Shown: in pieces, positions 8,394-16,884 of the stretch
Position numbering within the stretch: the stretch's first letter is position 1
Layout of the letters: each line of letters opens with the position of its first letter
Source of the DNA: Schlegelella_A sp963778525
GTDB taxonomy: Bacteria > Pseudomonadota > Gammaproteobacteria > Burkholderiales > Burkholderiaceae_C
Assembly: GCA_963778525.1 (NCBI GenBank)
Contig: CAVZUJ010000001.1
Coordinates: 372,001 to 436,000, forward strand
Reading direction: 5' to 3'
Length of the DNA: 64,000 bases
Position numbers and translations under genes: made by a program
The notes under the pieces: model-generated
The model's database searches: none
The model's input: only the letters and a program-made list of their open reading frames with translations
Told to the model about the DNA's origin: nothing

Positions 8394-10992
8394 GCGGCGC
8401 CCCCTGTCGCTGCTCGATCTCGCGATCGCCGCGAGTGCCGGCGTGCTGCCGGTGCTGGTCGCGGTGGTGGTCCTGGTGGCGTTCGTGCGCCCGGCCGATC
8501 CCGACGCGGCCTGGCGGCAAGGCCTCAGCGATCGCTACGTCAGCGTTCGCCACGTCGCGGCGCTGAAGACTTTCGAGCGCGCCATCGTGCAGCGCGAGAC
8601 GTCGTCTGCCATTCACGTGAGCGCCGCCGACCTGCTCGACGGCGTTCCGTCGTGCCGCGCCGAATGGGGCGGCGGGGGTTGGCTGCAGACGCTGCGTCAT
8701 GCGCTCGTGCGCAGCGACGCGAGCGCGCCAGCGCAGGCCATTGCCGACGATCTGGGCGAGCTCGACGGCGCGCTCTTGCGTTTCAGCGAGCGGCCGGAGC
8801 GGCGCGTCGCTCACGTGGTCGGCCTGGACGCGGCGCGCTGGTTCGCCGCAGCCGACGCGGCGCTGGCAGCGCCGGTCGAGTCGAGCGAGGCGCCCGGAAC
8901 GACGTTCCGTCTCCGTTGCGCCGACCTTCTCGGCGCGCTGGCCGCACTTCGGCGCGCCGACGCGCGCATGCTCGACAGCCTGGCCTGGCGCGGCAGCGAA
9001 GGCAGCGCGACGGTGGCCCGTTGGCGCCCCGACCAGGAGACGCAGATCCTGGCGCGCGACGTGACGCGACGCAACCCCTGGGGCGGCATCGCCGGCTGCA
9101 TCTACCTCGGAAGCGACAGCGGCGCGCGCTACTACCTCGCGGCCGGCGGCAGTGCGCAGCGGCGCATCTGCAGCCTGCCGGCGCTGGCCGGAACAGGCAA
9201 GCCGGTGCCGCTCGTGCTCGGCGGCGAGCCCGACCCCGCCGAGGCCGTCGACGATCCGCGCTGGAAGGTGCCGCCGTCGCTGTTCACCCTGCTGCAGCCG
9301 CTCGAGACCTTGCGCCAGACGACCGGGCCGATGTATCGGCGCTACGTCGACGCCGAGGCCGCGTCGATGGACGGTCCGCTCGGCGGGCGCGCTGCGCCCA
9401 ACCGTGCCGTCGTCGACGGCGCGCCGGTCGACGTCGGCTACAGCGTCGAGCTGACCATCGACCCCGAGCTGCAGGCGCTGGCCCAGAAGACCGCCGCCTG
9501 CTACACCGGCCGGCACGACGTCTGCCAGGCGCTCGCCATGCGCCGCGCCGAGGATGCCGGGTTGCCGCTCGGTCGCCAGCTGCTGGAGGGAGCCATGGTG
9601 CGCATGGCGGCGGTGGCAGTGATCGACGTCGCCAGCGGCCGCATCGAAGCGCTCGCCGGTGCCTTGTCGCCTTGTGCGCGTCAGGAGGTCGATCGCTCGA
9701 CGCGCGACCCGAGCTGCGATTCGCGCCTGCCGTTTCCGGTGCGCTTCCGCGCCGACGCCCTTCTCAATCCGGCCGTCTATCACGACGCCATGCCGGCATC
9801 GACGATCAAGCCGATCCTCGCCACCGAGTTCCTTGCCGATCCCCGCAGCGGCGCCAGACTTCTCGCCAGCGAGCAGGCCGCGATGCGAACCGATGCGGTG
9901 CCGGCACGCGAGAGCCTGCGGGGTCAGCTGATGCGATCGGACTCGGCCCGCTTTCTCGATCGCATGTTCTGCGCCGAACAGGGGTTTGCCGATTGCCGCC
10001 GACCCTGGGATGTGCAGGCCACGGCACGCGCCTTCGGCTGGAACGCCGGCTGCGCATCGGCCAGCGAGGCGTGCGGCCAGGGCGACCTGCTGTTCGGCCG
10101 CGACCTCGGCGCTGCCGGGCCGACGCTCGCGCCGGGCGCGACCCGCTTCGCCTTCGGCCGCCTGCTGAGCGAGCCGATCGACGCCCATCTCGGCGCGCCG
10201 ATGCACCTCATGCCGTCGATGCGCCTCGACCCCGAGATCCTTCGCCGTTGCGCGGCCGGCCCCGATGGCCGCCGCATGAGCGACGACGACTGGGAGAAAT
10301 GCCGCGGCGGCGCGGTCGTCGACGTCGTCGCCGAAGGCTGGGGCCAGGGCCATGCCCGGGCCAGCGCTCTCGGCGTCGCCGCGATGATGGCAACGGTCGC
10401 GTCGACCGCGAATGGCGCGCCAGTCGTTCCCTCGCCGCATCTTGTCGACTCGGTGCACGGTGTCGACACTGCGGCGATGGATCCGGTACGCAGCGCTTCG
10501 CAGCGCTGGGCCGGACCGCCGCGTTCGCCACCGGCCTCGCAGGCCGCCGCCGAGGTGATCCTCAGCGGCCTGTCCTATAGCCACCGCGCCGGCACGGCGC
10601 GAACCGCCTGCGAGCAGGTGCTCGATGCCCGGCGTTGCCGTGACATCTCGTGGATCGCCGGCAAGACCGGCACGCCGAGCTTTCCGAGCGACGGCCTGTC
10701 GCTCGACGCCATCGCGCGACTGTGCGGCAACCCTGCAACCGCAGCGCTCGAGGCCCGCCGCGGCATCTGTGGTTCCTTGCGGCCCTACAAGTGGTACGTC
10801 GCCACCTACCGTGCCGATCGTTCCGCGAGCGGCCCCTGGACGAAAGCCATCGCCGTGCTCACCGAGCGCAACTGGATCAGCGCCAGCGGCCGCGTTCACG
10901 GCGCCGGCGATACCGGACCCAACCCGTCGGCCGAGATTGCCCTGCAGATCGTCGGCCGCAGGACCGGCCTGATGGAAAGCGTGCTGCCATGA
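8386..10992 (+). CDS. penicillin-binding protein with transpeptidase domain, SEDS partner
   Basis: An 868-residue protein with one N-terminal membrane anchor (residues about 12-33) and a long periplasmic part. The transpeptidase motifs are the nucleophile S472-T-I-K475 (in MPASTIKP) and K760-T-G-T763 (in AGKTGTPSF). The middle SxN motif is not canonical; the best candidate is S518-D-S520. Before the catalytic domain comes about 430 residues without a recognisable glycosyltransferase or PASTA domain, including VELTIDPELQALAQ, the typical entry to the penicillin-binding domain. It would cross-link the glycan strands made by the SEDS protein whose stop overlaps its start. Many cysteines (for example in SCDSRLPF and CRRPWD) suggest periplasmic disulfides. 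The end overlaps the next start as ATGA. The frame is intact. Confidence 0.85.
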   Translation: MSERRPLSLLDLAIAASAGVLPVLVAVVVLVAFVRPADPDAAWRQGLSDRYVSVRHVAALKTFERAIVQRETSSAIHVSAADLLDGVPSCRAEWGGGGWLQTLRHALVRSDASAPAQAIADDLGELDGALLRFSERPERRVAHVVGLDAARWFAAADAALAAPVESSEAPGTTFRLRCADLLGALAALRRADARMLDSLAWRGSEGSATVARWRPDQETQILARDVTRRNPWGGIAGCIYLGSDSGARYYLAAGGSAQRRICSLPALAGTGKPVPLVLGGEPDPAEAVDDPRWKVPPSLFTLLQPLETLRQTTGPMYRRYVDAEAASMDGPLGGRAAPNRAVVDGAPVDVGYSVELTIDPELQALAQKTAACYTGRHDVCQALAMRRAEDAGLPLGRQLLEGAMVRMAAVAVIDVASGRIEALAGALSPCARQEVDRSTRDPSCDSRLPFPVRFRADALLNPAVYHDAMPASTIKPILATEFLADPRSGARLLASEQAAMRTDAVPARESLRGQLMRSDSARFLDRMFCAEQGFADCRRPWDVQATARAFGWNAGCASASEACGQGDLLFGRDLGAAGPTLAPGATRFAFGRLLSEPIDAHLGAPMHLMPSMRLDPEILRRCAAGPDGRRMSDDDWEKCRGGAVVDVVAEGWGQGHARASALGVAAMMATVASTANGAPVVPSPHLVDSVHGVDTAAMDPVRSASQRWAGPPRSPPASQAAAEVILSGLSYSHRAGTARTACEQVLDARRCRDISWIAGKTGTPSFPSDGLSLDAIARLCGNPATAALEARRGICGSLRPYKWYVATYRADRSASGPWTKAIAVLTERNWISASGRVHGAGDTGPNPSAEIALQIVGRRTGLMESVLP

Positions 10993-11330
10993 GCGGACTG
11001 CGCGCGCGCACCGCGCTGCCTCGGGCCGACTCGCCCGCGCCGCTGGTCTGGCGCTTCGACGGACCGTTTGCGCGCTGTCTCGACGACATGGAGGACACGC
11101 TGCGCCGCGCCATCGTTCTCGTCGGCGACGTCGAGCGCATCGCGGTGCTGATCGACCTTGCCCTTCCGGCCCTGCAGCAACGCGTCGCGGCCGGCGACGC
11201 GCTGCAGCCCGGGTGGGTCCAGTTCATCGAGCGCATCACCGACACCTACGGCCTGCCAGCCCGGCCACGGGTGCGCCACCTGCGCGCCGCAGGACCTCTT
11301 GCCACGCTGGTCGTGGCCTATCGACGTTGA
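10989..11330 (+). CDS. 113-residue protein of unknown function
   Basis: It starts at ATG 10989, overlapping the stop of the penicillin-binding protein as ATGA, and ends 14 bases before the FHA gene, so it is a genuine operon member. It has no signal peptide or membrane helix. The sequence has an amphipathic central part (RCLDDMEDTLRRAIVLVGDV, then ERIAVLIDLALPALQQRVA) and ends with a basic tail (VVAYRR). The mixture of acidic and aliphatic residues suggests a small helical cytoplasmic adaptor, but I recognise no family and assign no function. Confidence 0.65.
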   Translation: MSGLRARTALPRADSPAPLVWRFDGPFARCLDDMEDTLRRAIVLVGDVERIAVLIDLALPALQQRVAAGDALQPGWVQFIERITDTYGLPARPRVRHLRAAGPLATLVVAYRR

Positions 11331-11344
11331 CACGGGGAAAGCGC

Positions 11345-12823
11345 ATGTCCATGAAATCGTGGGTCCTCCATCAAGTGCAGGGAGTGGCGGCGGCCACCGG
11401 TCGCGCCGATCTCGGCGGACGCGAGGCGTCGAGCGATCGGCACGACGACGCCTTGTCCGGCGACGATCCGCGTGCCGGCGAGGCCGAGCCTGCCGCGGCG
11501 AGTCTCGACGACCTTGGCGTCTACGCGCCTCTGGTCGGCGCCGTTCGAGACGAGCTCGAGCACTTCGTTGCCAGCCAGGTGCGGCTGCATGTCGTCATTG
11601 CCGACCACGACCGCTTCGTGCTGACGGCCATCGGCGTGCGCTCGCCGGGGGGTCCGCACGCACGCGAGCTGCTGCAGAAGTTCATGCGCGAGTTCCGGCC
11701 GGAGCAGATCAAGCGCTACCTGGCACGCGAGGTGATCGGGCGGCTTCCGAACGCCGCCGTCATCGAGCTGTCGCAGTTCTCGGGCCTCGCCGACCTGCAG
11801 GCGCGCGAGCGTGACGATGAAGACCCCTACGGCGATCTCGTCGCCGCGCTGCAGACAACGCCGGAAGCGCCGGCACGGCAGCCTTACGAAGTCAGCGTCC
11901 TCGGCCGCTGGATCGAGAGCGAAGCCGTTCGATCATTGCCGCGACGGGGATCCGCCGGCCGAAGCCGCGCCGAGCACGCCGCTCGCCGGGCGCCATGTCG
12001 AGTTCGAGATCACCGACGCCGACGGTGTACGCCGGGTCATGCTGCACTCGGTGGTCGCCGGCCGCCGCTATGTCATCGGCAAGGGAGACGACTGCGACCT
12101 GCGGGTCAACGGCATCTACACCAGCCGCCGGCATGCCGAGCTCTGGTTCGATGCCGGCGCCTGGTACGTGGCCGACGCCGGCTCGACGAACGGGCTGCGC
12201 ATGCAGCAGATCGATGCCGCCGGCATCGACCCGCGCCAGACACAGACTGCGCCGCCAGGCGGCAGCCAGACGATTCGTCTGCAACCGCGGATGCGGCTCG
12301 TGCTCTCGGCGCGCGCCGAAGGACCGGCCGGCGAGTACCCGTGGATTGCGATGGGTCCGGGCCGCAGTGCCGCAGTGGCGGCCACGCCGATCGCCGCCGC
12401 GCCGCACGATGCCGGCGACCTCGCCGGCCGCGCCGCGCCGATGACGCCGCGCACGGCGGTCGTGACCGCGCGCTCGACCGAGCCCGTCTTCGAGATGACG
12501 GAATCGCGGGCCGCCGGCAGCCGGGTGCACGCGCTGCGTCGCAGCGAGCTGCCGATCACGGTGGGCCGTTCCCGCGGCCAGACGGTGGTGATCGACTGGA
12601 GCTTTGCCGGACGTCTCGGGGCACCATCTGGACATCGACGCGATCGACGACGAGGCGGCGCACGGCACGGTCCACGGCGACAACGGCGTCGTACATCGGC
12701 GGCGTCCACCACGCCGCCGGCAGCGCATTCGACTGGCCGCTCGGCCAGGAAGCGATCCTCGGCGGCGCGTTGCCCGGCGAGCCCGCCTGCGTGCTCTCGC
12801 TCGACCGGCAAAAGGAGCGATGA
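11345..12823 (+). CDS. FHA-domain protein with two FHA modules and an FhaA-like N-terminus (frameshifted)
   Basis: A cytoplasmic phosphothreonine-binding protein. The start ATG 11345 follows GGGGAAA. Residues about 55-150 form an alpha/beta domain (VRLHVVIADHDRFVLTAIGV, ARELLQKFMREFRPEQIKRY) whose layout resembles the N-terminal domain of actinobacterial FhaA. The first FHA module is canonical: YVIGKGDDCDLRV, S-R-R-H in YTSRRHAELW, and STNG in ADAGSTNGLRM. A Pro/Ala-rich linker leads to a second module: ITVGRSRGQ, VSGHHLDI and GDNGVYIGG. Both keep the Gly-Arg/Lys, Ser..His and Asn positions that hold phosphothreonine. The frame changes near 11935, 12610 and 12690, all in the same direction. 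The likely ligands are the kinase two genes downstream or its substrates; the stop at 12823 is 1 base before the phosphatase start. Confidence 0.8.
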   Translation: MSMKSWVLHQVQGVAAATGRADLGGREASSDRHDDALSGDDPRAGEAEPAAASLDDLGVYAPLVGAVRDELEHFVASQVRLHVVIADHDRFVLTAIGVRSPGGPHARELLQKFMREFRPEQIKRYLAREVIGRLPNAAVIELSQFSGLADLQARERDDEDPYGDLVAALQTTPEAPARQPYEVSVLGRWIESEAVRSLPRRGSAGRSRAEHAARRAPCRVRDHRRRRCTPGHAALGGRRPPLCHRQGRRLRPAGQRHLHQPPACRALVRCRRLVRGRRRLDERAAHAADRCRRHRPAPDTDCAARRQPDDSSATADAARALGARRRTGRRVPVDCDGSGPQCRSGGHADRRRAARCRRPRRPRRADDAAHGGRDRALDRARLRDDGIAGRRQPGARAASQRAADHGGPFPRPDGGDRLELCRTSRGTIWTSTRSTTRRRTARSTATTASYIGGVHHAAGSAFDWPLGQEAILGGALPGEPACVLSLDRQKER

Positions 12824-12824
12824 C

Positions 12825-13709
12825 GTGGCACCACCTCTCTCGCCCGGTCTTCTCACGCCGCTCGAGCCCGGCCGCTCCGACCGGCGCGCCATCGTCGATG
12901 ACGGTACGCGGACGACGCAAGCGCTCTACTCCGGTGCGCTGCGCCGTCTCGCGGTCGCCGCCAATTCATCGTGCGGCAGCCAGCATGCCGTCAACGAAGA
13001 TGCCTGCAGCGAGCTCGATTCGCGGGAACCGCTCTTCGTCGTCGCCGATGGCGTCGGCGGCGGCGCGATGGCGCAAGCCGCGAGCCGCTGGCTCGTCGCC
13101 CATCTGCATCGCGCGTTCGACACGCGAGCGCCCGACGCTGCGCTCGTCGGCGCGGTGATGCTCGAGGCCGACCAGGCGATCGCCCATGCGCATTGCCCGG
13201 GTGACTCCACTATCCCGGCGCGGCGACCGTCGTCCTTGCCGCGCCGCTCGACCGCCCGCGCCGGCAGATGGCTGCTGGCCTGGGTCGGAGACTGCCGCGC
13301 CTATCGCTGGTCGGCACAGGCGTCACCCCGCCTCGCACTGCTGACCCGCGACGACACCTTCTCCAACCTCGGCGAAGCGCCGCCCGCCGGCGGCTCGGCT
13401 GACGATCCGGCCCGGATGGTCGGCAACGGCGCGACATTGGGCGCGAATGTCGCCACGCACGACCTGGCCTGCGGCGACCTGCTGATCCTTTGCAGTGACG
13501 GCGTGCACAAGCATCTCGACGACGACGCCTGGGCCCGGGCGCTCGAGTCTTCGATGAACCTGGCCGATCGATGCCGACAACTGGTCGTGCACGCGCGGGC
13601 CAGGGGCAGCGTCGACGATGCCACTGCCCTGCTGATCGAACGACAGCAGCCCGTCTCGCGGGCCCGCGCTCGGCCGGCATCGGATCTCGGGTCGCGGAGC
13701 CGCTCATGA
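12825..13709 (+). CDS. PP2C-family Ser/Thr protein phosphatase
   Basis: A soluble metal-dependent phosphatase of 294 residues. GTG at 12825 is seven bases after AGGAG; an ATG five bases earlier is in another frame and gives nothing. The motifs run in order: HAVNEDACSELD (motif 1), LFVVADGVGGGAMAQAAS with the metal-binding D75-G-V-G-G79, WVGDCRAYRW, LLILCSDGVHKHLDDD and GSVDDATALLIER with the final metal Asp. Between about 13205 and 13262 the frame reads ARRPSSLPRRS where the neighbouring frame gives the expected GAATVVLAAPLDRP, so two compensating indels probably sit there. It would remove phosphates set by the downstream kinase. Its stop overlaps the kinase start as ATGA. Confidence 0.88.
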   Translation: MAPPLSPGLLTPLEPGRSDRRAIVDDGTRTTQALYSGALRRLAVAANSSCGSQHAVNEDACSELDSREPLFVVADGVGGGAMAQAASRWLVAHLHRAFDTRAPDAALVGAVMLEADQAIAHAHCPGDSTIPARRPSSLPRRSTARAGRWLLAWVGDCRAYRWSAQASPRLALLTRDDTFSNLGEAPPAGGSADDPARMVGNGATLGANVATHDLACGDLLILCSDGVHKHLDDDAWARALESSMNLADRCRQLVVHARARGSVDDATALLIERQQPVSRARARPASDLGSRSRS

Positions 13710-16561
13710 CGCCTTCCGATATCGATCGCGTGTTCGGGCGCAGCCGGCTGCGCATCGTCACCGGCGACCATGTGGAGGTGTTCCGCGAGAGCTCCCTGCC
13801 GGGCGAGCGGCGCCGCTACACCAAGCGCTTCCTGGCCACGCCCGAGGCCGACTTTCGCGAATGGACGGAACGCGAGTGGCGCATCCTCGCGCGCCTTGTC
13901 GGCCACGGCATCACGCCGGTACCCGACATCGTCCAGTACGACCGGGGCGCCTCCGATCGCCCGGCGCTCGTCCAGACCTACGACGCCGGCATCACGGTCG
14001 ACCACTGGGCGGCGCTGCTGCCGCTGGCGCGTGACGGCGTCGTGCGCTCCGGCGCCTTCGAGGATTGCGCGCACTGGTGGGCGCTCGCGCGACACAGCCT
14101 GATCGCCCTCGACGCGATCCACGAGCTGCGCGTCGTCCATCTCGACCTGAAGGCCGACAACATCTGCATCGCCGCGGGCCCGGCGGATTTCGATCCGTTC
14201 GCCGGCGAGCGGCAACTGCATCCGCGCTTCGACGAGCTGACCTTGATCGACTTCGCGTTCTCGCTGGTGTCGGGCGAGCGCCTCGACAGCGCCTTGCCGA
14301 TTGCGGCGCAACGCGACTACGAGTACCAGTCGCCGCGACTCCTGCGTGCGCTCGAATCGGGTCGCCGCGGCGACCTGACGCAGACATGGCAACTGGACTG
14401 GCGTTGCGATTTCTTCAGCCTGGCGGCGATGCTTGGTCGCTACCTTCCCGAGGACACCTGGCGCGCGCAGACCTGGACAGCGGAGCGTCAGGACCAGGCC
14501 CAGCAGTTCGTTGATCGCTTGACGCAGGTCCACGACGCCGAGCTGCCAGGCACTCGCCCGCACGCCGAGCTGATCGCGCTGACGTCGTCGATCCTTGCCG
14601 ACCCGGGCCTGCAGCAGTCGCTGCGTCGCGGTTGGACGCTCGCCGTCGATGCCCGCGCCGCCGCGCACGCGCTGCCGACCCCGATCACGCGCATTGCCGC
14701 AGCCCTGACGCCGCTGACGCAACCGATCGCGCTGCCGGCCGGTGCGGCGTCGAAAGCAGTCGATGACGCGCCGCCCGCCGAAGCGCGGCGCGCGCCGAAG
14801 TTGCCGCAGGCCTTGCCGCCACCCTCGTTGGACGATGCACCACACGCGGATCCGGCGCCACCCCGCAAGCAACGCGACGTTGCCGACACGCCTTCACGGG
14901 AGCAGAGCCGCAGGAATCGCCGACTCGGATGGATCGCCGGTCTGTCCACTGCAGCCGTGGCGGCAGCCGCCAGCGCGCCTTTCCTGATGAGCTACTGGAG
15001 CGCGACGGGCGAGACGAAGATGGTCCGGCCCGCAGCGCTCGGCCCGGCGCCGCCGCGAACAAGGACCGCCACGGCGGACCCCTCCTCCGAACGACGCGCA
15101 AATGCGCAAGCAACTGCGCAGCCTGCAGCAGAGCCGGCGCGATCGGGCAGTGCGCGCCTTGCGGTTTCGCCACCTTCGGCCATCGCCGCCGTGCCGGTTT
15201 CTCCTCGCTCCGTCGGCGCAGATAAAACGCCGAGCTCCATTGCCGAGGCCGGGAAACCATCCCCGTCGACAGCTCCGGTCGCCTCGACGCCCACGGCCGT
15301 GGCGGCGGCGGCGCCGGCACGCGCCGCGATCAAGAGCCCCATGGCCCAGGCGACGCGTGTGCCGGTGCTCGCAACCCCGTCGCACATCGCGCCGAAGGCG
15401 CTACCGATGCCGCCCCGCGTTGCGTCCGCCAATCGCCCGCCTTACCGGACATCGCGCGATGCACCCGAAGGGCCGGCGAAGATCGTCGCCGCCACGACGC
15501 CGTCGCCCGGGACGCCGTTTGTCCCTTCGCAACAGCTTCTCCTCTTCCAGGCCAGGATCCGGGCCGAACGGGGCCAGACGCTGCAAGCAGCGAGTCCACC
15601 GGGCGCCAGCGCGCCGACGCATCCGGTCGCCGGGATCGCGGTCCCGCAGCAGGGCGAGTCCACCGTTGCCTGGGCCGTCGCGGGCCGCTTGCCTTCGCCC
15701 GGCGCGCACGCCCCACCCGTGCAAGTCGCGAGCGCAGCCGGCAGCGCCGGCTCGTCGGCGGCATCGCCCTCCGCCATCGCGCCGTCGGCGCTATCGGCAC
15801 CGGCCATCGCGCCGCCTGCCGGCCGCGAGGACCCCTCGGCTTTCCCCGCAAGCGCTGCAATCGATTTCGGAGCGCGCGCCAACGGCTTGATGGTGAACGA
15901 TGTGCCACGGCTGGCGCAGCGGGCCCAGCGTCTGGTTTCTCGCGTCCTCTTCGTCGCGAGTCGCGCCACCAACGTCGCGGGCGATCCCGGCATCCTCGAA
16001 ACAGCGGGCCAGCTGGGAGGCCTGACCGACGATCCTCTCACTCGCATCGTGGTCTCGCCCCGCGACGCGCAGCGCCTCGACGACGGAGCGCGCAGCGAAT
16101 ACACGCGCAGGGGTCCGACGCCGCAGGGGCTGTCGCTGCAGGTGCAGGCCTTCGGTGCCAACCCACTGGACGCGGGCGTGGTCGGCGACCTGGCCTTTCT
16201 GCTCCTGCAGCAGCGGCCGGCCCAGGCCGAGGCGGCGCGACAACTCGCCCTTCACGCCCTCACTCTCGGCAACCTGTCTTTCCCGCGCGGCCGCCCGGAG
16301 GACTGGAACACCCTGGCCATCGCCAGCGCACTGACCGGTCGAGACCGCGACGCGCGCAATGCCCTGCGTGTCGGCCTGGCCCTGGCACCGAACCTCGAGC
16401 GCTACTGCCAAGGCGCGATCGCCCTCTATTCCACGTATGGCGAACGGCTGCGCGCCCCTGTCGAGGCCGTGCTGCACGATGCCTCTGCATCGGCCCACGC
16501 TCCGCCGCCGTTGTCGTGCGAATGGCCGCCGCGCTGGGCGTTGAACAATGACTTGCGCTGA
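13706..16561 (+). CDS. transmembrane Ser/Thr protein kinase with long Pro/Ala ectodomain
   Basis: A 951-residue protein. Residues about 10-330 are a Hanks-type kinase domain: probable ATP lysine K40 (RRYTKRF), catalytic H145-L-D-L-K-A-D-N152 and metal-binding D182-F-A184 (LIDFAFSL), then YEYQSPRLLRA in place of the usual APE region. HLD instead of HRD and DFA instead of DFG are departures from the norm. Residues 330-405 are a Pro/Ala-rich juxtamembrane linker, about 407-430 a membrane helix (LGWIAGLSTAAVAAAAS), then roughly 300 low-complexity Pro/Ala/Ser residues. A C-terminal helical domain (about 760-930) contains a TPR-like stretch (EAARQLALHALTLGN, ARNALRVGLALAP). There are no PASTA repeats. 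It is the last gene of the operon; FHA, PP2C, PBP and SEDS proteins are the obvious partners. Confidence 0.85.
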   Translation: MTPSDIDRVFGRSRLRIVTGDHVEVFRESSLPGERRRYTKRFLATPEADFREWTEREWRILARLVGHGITPVPDIVQYDRGASDRPALVQTYDAGITVDHWAALLPLARDGVVRSGAFEDCAHWWALARHSLIALDAIHELRVVHLDLKADNICIAAGPADFDPFAGERQLHPRFDELTLIDFAFSLVSGERLDSALPIAAQRDYEYQSPRLLRALESGRRGDLTQTWQLDWRCDFFSLAAMLGRYLPEDTWRAQTWTAERQDQAQQFVDRLTQVHDAELPGTRPHAELIALTSSILADPGLQQSLRRGWTLAVDARAAAHALPTPITRIAAALTPLTQPIALPAGAASKAVDDAPPAEARRAPKLPQALPPPSLDDAPHADPAPPRKQRDVADTPSREQSRRNRRLGWIAGLSTAAVAAAASAPFLMSYWSATGETKMVRPAALGPAPPRTRTATADPSSERRANAQATAQPAAEPARSGSARLAVSPPSAIAAVPVSPRSVGADKTPSSIAEAGKPSPSTAPVASTPTAVAAAAPARAAIKSPMAQATRVPVLATPSHIAPKALPMPPRVASANRPPYRTSRDAPEGPAKIVAATTPSPGTPFVPSQQLLLFQARIRAERGQTLQAASPPGASAPTHPVAGIAVPQQGESTVAWAVAGRLPSPGAHAPPVQVASAAGSAGSSAASPSAIAPSALSAPAIAPPAGREDPSAFPASAAIDFGARANGLMVNDVPRLAQRAQRLVSRVLFVASRATNVAGDPGILETAGQLGGLTDDPLTRIVVSPRDAQRLDDGARSEYTRRGPTPQGLSLQVQAFGANPLDAGVVGDLAFLLLQQRPAQAEAARQLALHALTLGNLSFPRGRPEDWNTLAIASALTGRDRDARNALRVGLALAPNLERYCQGAIALYSTYGERLRAPVEAVLHDASASAHAPPPLSCEWPPRWALNNDLR

Positions 16562-16602
16562 CTCGCGCGGCGAAGGCCACTGCACGAAGTGGTTCCGATA
16601 AG

Positions 16603-16616
16603 GGCCGGCGCCGGCC
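16603..16616. repeat. 14-bp perfect palindrome after the kinase gene
   Basis: GGCCGGCGCCGGCC lies 42 bases after the kinase stop. In GC-rich DNA this can arise by chance or mark the end of the transcript. No T-run follows, so I do not call it a terminator. Confidence 0.3.
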
Positions 16617-16710
16617 TGGCCTTCAGGGAGCCATGCACATAGCGGGGCCAGCTGGAAACCGGAATCCGACTCGTCCCGCTCCCCCGCCCCCGATGGAATT
16701 CGAATCCGTT

Positions 16711-16884
16711 CTAGTAGCTCTCGCCGTGCGCCTCGTAGTTGACCGCCGGACCGCAATAGACGGGCGGACGACAGTTCTTCCACTGGGATGCGTCCTGCGC
16801 GTCCAGTGAGGCGGTTGTGCAGCCCGAAAGTGGCAACGTCACGCAGAGGATGACAGACGAGATAAGGCGCTTCACGGCGTTCAT
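16711..16884 (-). CDS. small lipoprotein, 57 residues
   Basis: A short reading frame on the minus strand, ATG at 16884 to TAG at 16711. The first 22 residues are a lipoprotein signal with basic start and lipobox (LPLSGC, lipidated Cys22). The mature 36 residues contain WKNCRPPVYCGPAVNYEAHG, with two cysteines that could pair, and end GESY. It is divergent from the gene at 17074. Lengths of this kind are often missed by gene finders. The family is unknown; a small envelope lipoprotein is all that can be said. Confidence 0.65.
   Translation of the reverse strand: MNAVKRLISSVILCVTLPLSGCTTASLDAQDASQWKNCRPPVYCGPAVNYEAHGESY

Noticed and set aside
8356..10899. Very long open frame on the minus strand opposite the PBP gene
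   Set aside because: It is the antisense shadow of a GC-rich gene: no ribosome site, low-complexity Arg/Ala/Gly composition, and the plus strand carries clear PBP motifs.
11345..16561. Type VI secretion regulatory set (Fha, PppA, PpkA)
   Set aside because: FHA, PP2C and kinase genes also occur in T6SS loci, but no tss/vgr/hcp genes lie here and the partners are SEDS and PBP.
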